From an uncultured Oscillibacter sp. (GTDB lineage Bacteria > Bacillota_A > Clostridia > Oscillospirales > Oscillospiraceae), in contig CATOKC010000136.1 in NCBI GenBank assembly GCA_951800675.1, forward strand, positions 1 to 8,494: a stretch of 8,494 nt of DNA, written 5' to 3'. The translations under genes and the position numbers were made by a program. Shown here piece after piece: positions 6,262-8,494 of the stretch. How positions within the stretch are numbered: the first letter of the stretch is position 1; the number at the start of each line of letters is the position of its first letter. The notes below the pieces were generated by a model, which was not told the origin of the DNA, did no database searches, and worked only from the letters and a program-made list of their open reading frames with translations.

Positions 6262-6329
6262 TATAGTTGTTGAGCACAGTATATCGTCTTTGCTTCTGCT
6301 TGTCAAGAGACTATTGGAAAAAATATAGT
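6257..6329. repeat. Pair of 11-base direct repeats flanking the HAAS-padR promoter
   Basis: AAAAATATAGT occurs at 6257-6267 and again at 6319-6329, 62 bases apart start to start, about six helical turns. One copy lies just downstream of the predicted transcription start and the other just upstream of the -35. They stand out as A+T-rich islands in very G+C-rich DNA. They are candidate paired operators for the PadR protein, able to support looping; the function is inferred. Confidence 0.4.
6278..6306 (-). promoter_or_regulatory. Sigma-70-type promoter of the HAAS-padR operon
   Basis: On the minus strand TTGACA (6306-6301) is followed after exactly 17 bases by TATACT (6283-6278). This is a near-consensus promoter, with transcription expected from about 6271, some 40 bases before the HAAS start codon. 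Repeats lie on both sides of it, so it is probably repressed by the PadR protein it encodes. Confidence 0.65.
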
Positions 6330-6363
6330 ACCTGCCGCCCGGACCCGGGACAGAAATTCCCCC

Positions 6364-6392
6364 TTTACGAGCCCCGGGTTTTCGTGTAAAAT
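6364..6392 (+). promoter_or_regulatory. Probable promoter of the dnaD-dnaI pair
   Basis: TTTACG (6364-6369) and TAAAAT (6387-6392) are 17 bases apart on the plus strand. Transcription would begin near 6399, about 27 bases before the dnaD start. Two CCCGGG-centred blocks in inverted register (6343-6349 and 6373-6379) flank the -35; their meaning is unknown. The match is moderate (four of six at -35, five of six at -10). Confidence 0.4.
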
Positions 6393-6425
6393 ATGGTGAG
6401 AAATTGACGAAAGGGGGCGGAGGAG

Positions 6426-7412
6426 ATGAGCGGATACATTCTGAACCTGCCGGAGGACGAGGGAGTCGTGGTCTCGGGCCAAGCGGCGCGGCGGCTGGTA
6501 GAGGGCGGTGACGGCGACGCGGCGCTCTTATACATCGCAGTTCTGCGGAACCGGGGGAACATGGATGAAGGGAAGCTCGCCGGACAGCTGGGGTGGCCGG
6601 AGGGGCGTCTGCGGCAGGCTCTGGGGAGTCTGGTCCGGCAGGGCCTGGCCGCGCCTCCGGCCCGGGAGGCGGCGGCGGACGCCCCGCCCCGTCGGGAGGA
6701 GGACCGCACCGAGTATACCCGCGCGGACATGGCACGGGCGCTGGAGGGGGCGGAGTTCGCGGGACTGACCAGCGCCGTGGAGGAGAAGCTGGGCAAGAAG
6801 CTGACCACCCCCGATCTGGCGGTGCTGCTGGGGCTCTATGACCATCTGGGGCTGCCGGCGGATGTGATCTTCCTGCTGGTGGGCTTCTGCGCGGAGCGGA
6901 CCGCCGCCCGGTATGGTCCGGGCCGCAGGCCCACGCTGCGGCAGATCGAGAAGGAGGGCTACACCTGGGCCCGGCTGGGGCTGATGAACCAGGAGAGCGC
7001 CGCCGGGTATATCAAGAAGTGCCAGCGCCGCAGGGAGGCTCTGCCTCAGCTTATGAGCCTGCTGCGGCTGGGGGACCGCGCGCCGTCTCCGGGGGAGGAA
7101 GCGTACCTTCTTTCCTGGAACGACATGGGGTTTGAGAACGAGGTCATTGAGCTCGCCTATGACAAAACCATTCTGAAATGTAAAGAGCTCAAATGGCCGT
7201 ATATGAATAAGATCCTCTGCTCGTGGCACCAGAAGGGCCTGCACACTCTGGCGGAAGTAAAGGCCGGAGACCGGCCTGCCGGAGTCAAGACCGGGAGCGG
7301 CGCGCCGCCCCGCCGCGCCCCCGGGCCGGAGGAGCAGGCCGCTGTCCGGGCGGACATGGAGCGGATGGAGCGTTACCGTCAGCAGCTGCGGCGGGAAAAG
7401 GAGGGCAATTAA
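6426..7412 (+). CDS. DnaD-domain replication protein
   Basis: This 328-residue protein is of the DnaD/DnaB type that helps remodel DNA and load the replicative helicase in Firmicutes. Residues 1-78 form a winged-helix-like N-terminal domain, with a proline/arginine-rich linker at 77-95. A first DnaD-like helical domain spans about 100-200 (DMARALEGAEFAGLTSAVEE, then a helix ending YIKKCQRR). The second spans about 222-275 with the family's aromatic motif (ELKWPYMNKILCSWHQKGL, 254-272). The C-terminal tail (277-328) is basic and probably disordered. The start ATG has AAAGGGGG eight bases upstream, plus a purine-rich GGAGGAG touching the start codon. The stop is immediately followed by the helicase-loader gene, strongly suggesting one operon and a joint function. 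It could be the chromosomal copy or an element-borne paralogue; the G+C-rich composition favours the host backbone. Confidence 0.88.
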   Translation: MSGYILNLPEDEGVVVSGQAARRLVEGGDGDAALLYIAVLRNRGNMDEGKLAGQLGWPEGRLRQALGSLVRQGLAAPPAREAAADAPPRREEDRTEYTRADMARALEGAEFAGLTSAVEEKLGKKLTTPDLAVLLGLYDHLGLPADVIFLLVGFCAERTAARYGPGRRPTLRQIEKEGYTWARLGLMNQESAAGYIKKCQRRREALPQLMSLLRLGDRAPSPGEEAYLLSWNDMGFENEVIELAYDKTILKCKELKWPYMNKILCSWHQKGLHTLAEVKAGDRPAGVKTGSGAPPRRAPGPEEQAAVRADMERMERYRQQLRREKEGN

Positions 7413-8408
7413 ATGTCACAGGACCCCAAGATCATGTCTGCGGCTCTGAGCCGCTTTCAGGCGGACCGGGACGCCAGGCGGAATGCGCTGGAGGCCCGGC
7501 GCCGGGAGGTCTACCGCCGTGCGCCGCGGGTGGAGATGATCGACCGGGAGCTCACGGGCACGGCGGCGCGGGTGATTGCCGCCGCCTTCCAGCAGGGAGG
7601 GGACCCGGATGCGGCCCTCAAGGACCTGGAGAAGCGGAATCTCGCCCTTCAGCGGGAGCGCTCGGAGCTTCTGGTGGGGGCGGGGTTCCCCTATGATTAT
7701 ATTGATGAGACGCCTCAGTGTCCGATCTGTTCTGACAGGGGCTGGCGGAAGGATGACACGCCCTGCCGGTGTCTCATGGCCTATTACACCCAGGAGCAGA
7801 ACCGGCGGCTGAGTAAGATACTGGACCTGGGGAACCAGTCCTTTGACACCTTCTCGTTTGACTGGTACAGTCCCGAGCCCTGGGGGAACTATTGCAGCCC
7901 TCTGGAGAATATGGAGTCCATCCGCGAGATTTGCGGCAATTACGCCCACACCTTTGGTCCCCGGAGCGGGAACCTCCTTTTCACCGGGGCCCCGGGGCTG
8001 GGGAAGACGTTCCTCTCCGCCTGCATTGCCCGCGAGGTCAGCGACCACGGGTTTTCTGTTGTTTACGACACTGCGGCGCATATTTTTCAGCAGTTTGAGA
8101 GCGGGAAGTTCGGCCGGGAGAACCCCTATGAGGAGGACCCGGACCGGGAGATCAACCGCTATCTCAACTGTGACCTTCTGATTATGGACGATGTGGGGAC
8201 GGAGATGCTGACCAGCTTTGTCCAGGCGACGTTCTATCGGATCGTCAACGACCGGCTGATCAACCGGAAAAAGACGCTCCTCTCGACGAATCTCGATACC
8301 CGGGACCTCGCGGCGCGGTACGGGGAGGCGGCTGCCTCCCGCATCCAGGGGGAGTATCAGATCTTGCGGTTCTTTGGGGAGGATATCAGGATTTTGAAGA
8401 GGGGGTAG
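7413..8408 (+). CDS. DnaI/DnaC-like helicase-loader AAA+ ATPase
   Basis: This is a 331-residue ATPase of the IstB/DnaC/DnaI group. Residues 1-88 are predicted helical and would bind the helicase. A four-cysteine cluster follows (C103, C106, C118, C120), matching the zinc-binding region of DnaI-type loaders. The AAA+ core runs from about 185 to 331: Walker A GAPGLGKT (192-199), Walker B LLIMDD (255-260), sensor-1 STN (291-293) and SRIQGE (309-314) near the sensor-2 or arginine-finger region. The start codon directly abuts the dnaD stop (TAAATG), with AGGAGGG upstream inside dnaD, so translation is probably coupled. It would load the replicative helicase onto DNA prepared by the DnaD-type protein. 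A transposon IstB helper is less likely because of the zinc cluster, the dnaD neighbour and the lack of a transposase. Confidence 0.92.
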   Translation: MSQDPKIMSAALSRFQADRDARRNALEARRREVYRRAPRVEMIDRELTGTAARVIAAAFQQGGDPDAALKDLEKRNLALQRERSELLVGAGFPYDYIDETPQCPICSDRGWRKDDTPCRCLMAYYTQEQNRRLSKILDLGNQSFDTFSFDWYSPEPWGNYCSPLENMESIREICGNYAHTFGPRSGNLLFTGAPGLGKTFLSACIAREVSDHGFSVVYDTAAHIFQQFESGKFGRENPYEEDPDREINRYLNCDLLIMDDVGTEMLTSFVQATFYRIVNDRLINRKKTLLSTNLDTRDLAARYGEAAASRIQGEYQILRFFGEDIRILKRG

Positions 8409-8427
8409 AGGCATCTGCTCTTCGGCA

Positions 8428-8448
8428 CCGGGGGCTCCGCGCCCCCGG
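8428..8448. repeat. G+C-rich hairpin after dnaI
   Basis: CCGGGGGC and GCCCCCGG form a perfect eight-base-pair stem around a five-base loop, 19 bases after the dnaI stop. There is no T run on the plus strand, so it is not a classical intrinsic terminator, although so stable a stem may stall polymerase or protect the mRNA 3' end. With the next hairpin it forms a composite element. Confidence 0.6.
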
Positions 8449-8454
8449 ACCCTC

Positions 8455-8484
8455 GGCTACTTTTTCCGCGTGGAAAAAGTAGCC
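8455..8484. repeat. Perfect 13-bp hairpin, probable dispersed intergenic repeat
   Basis: GGCTACTTTTTCC (8455-8467) and GGAAAAAGTAGCC (8472-8484) form a perfect 13-base-pair inverted repeat around a four-base loop, followed by a run of five A residues. On the plus strand the T tract is inside the stem and not after it, so it is not a standard terminator. Read on the minus strand the run of T comes before the stem, which also does not fit. The combination with the G+C-rich hairpin just upstream resembles repeat units I associate with Oscillospiraceae intergenic regions; that is recollection, not a search result. Confidence 0.55.
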
Positions 8485-8494
8485 AAAAAGACGC

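Noticed and set aside
7416..8414. 332-residue open frame antisense to the helicase-loader gene
   Set aside because: Its Pro/Arg-rich shadow composition in G+C-rich DNA contrasts with the clear AAA+ motifs on the other strand.
8455..8494. Intrinsic terminator for the dnaD-dnaI operon
   Set aside because: The hairpin is followed by A residues, not T, on the transcribed strand, so it does not fit the standard form.

Overview
The window looks like a piece of a Clostridia chromosome, most likely a gut Oscillospiraceae-type organism (Flavonifractor, Oscillibacter or Lawsonibacter relatives). The evidence is the G+C-rich coding on the right, a DnaD-domain gene followed directly by a DnaI/DnaC-type helicase-loader ATPase, strong AGGAGG-type ribosome binding sites, and a PadR/HAAS membrane-protein pair. 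The genus is inferred and not proven by anything here.

The window has two compositional halves. The left part (about 1-5100) is visibly richer in A+T and reads as accessory or island DNA. The right part (about 5150-8494) is strongly G+C rich in codon third positions and reads as host backbone. The change falls in or near the short gap between the PadR gene and an Xre-type regulator (about 5063-5153).

The left part holds a compact minus-strand operon of four genes: a WYL-domain regulator (2884-3816), a 279-residue protein with helical ends around a glycine/alanine-rich hydrophobic core (2033-2872), a 479-residue protein of unknown family with helical ends and a hydrophobic centre (581-2020), and a stand-alone DUF697-type membrane protein (44-568). 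Gaps are 11-12 bases, and at the gaps the ribosome binding site abuts or overlaps the preceding stop codon, so the products are probably made together. A near-consensus promoter (TTGACA-17-TATTAT) drives it. A small Xre-type repressor (3944-4180) is divergent and shares this control region. WYL regulators frequently control anti-phage operons. Three co-expressed candidate membrane-active proteins under WYL control are therefore a plausible undescribed defence or membrane-stress module. That function is inferred, and no nuclease, GTPase or other catalytic domain could be recognised in the three effectors. The operon may continue past the left edge.

Between the halves is a 268-residue Xre-type regulator (4256-5062, minus) of the kind common in mobile elements of Firmicutes. 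To its right is a two-gene minus-strand operon, a HAAS/DUF1700-like membrane protein followed by an overlapping PadR regulator. It has a near-consensus promoter and a striking set of A+T-rich repeats around it. Divergent from that is the plus-strand dnaD-like and dnaI/dnaC-like pair, which probably serves replication initiation or helicase loading. The window closes with two tandem perfect hairpins that look like a dispersed intergenic repeat.

No tRNA, rRNA, CRISPR array, integrase, transposase or insertion sequence was found.
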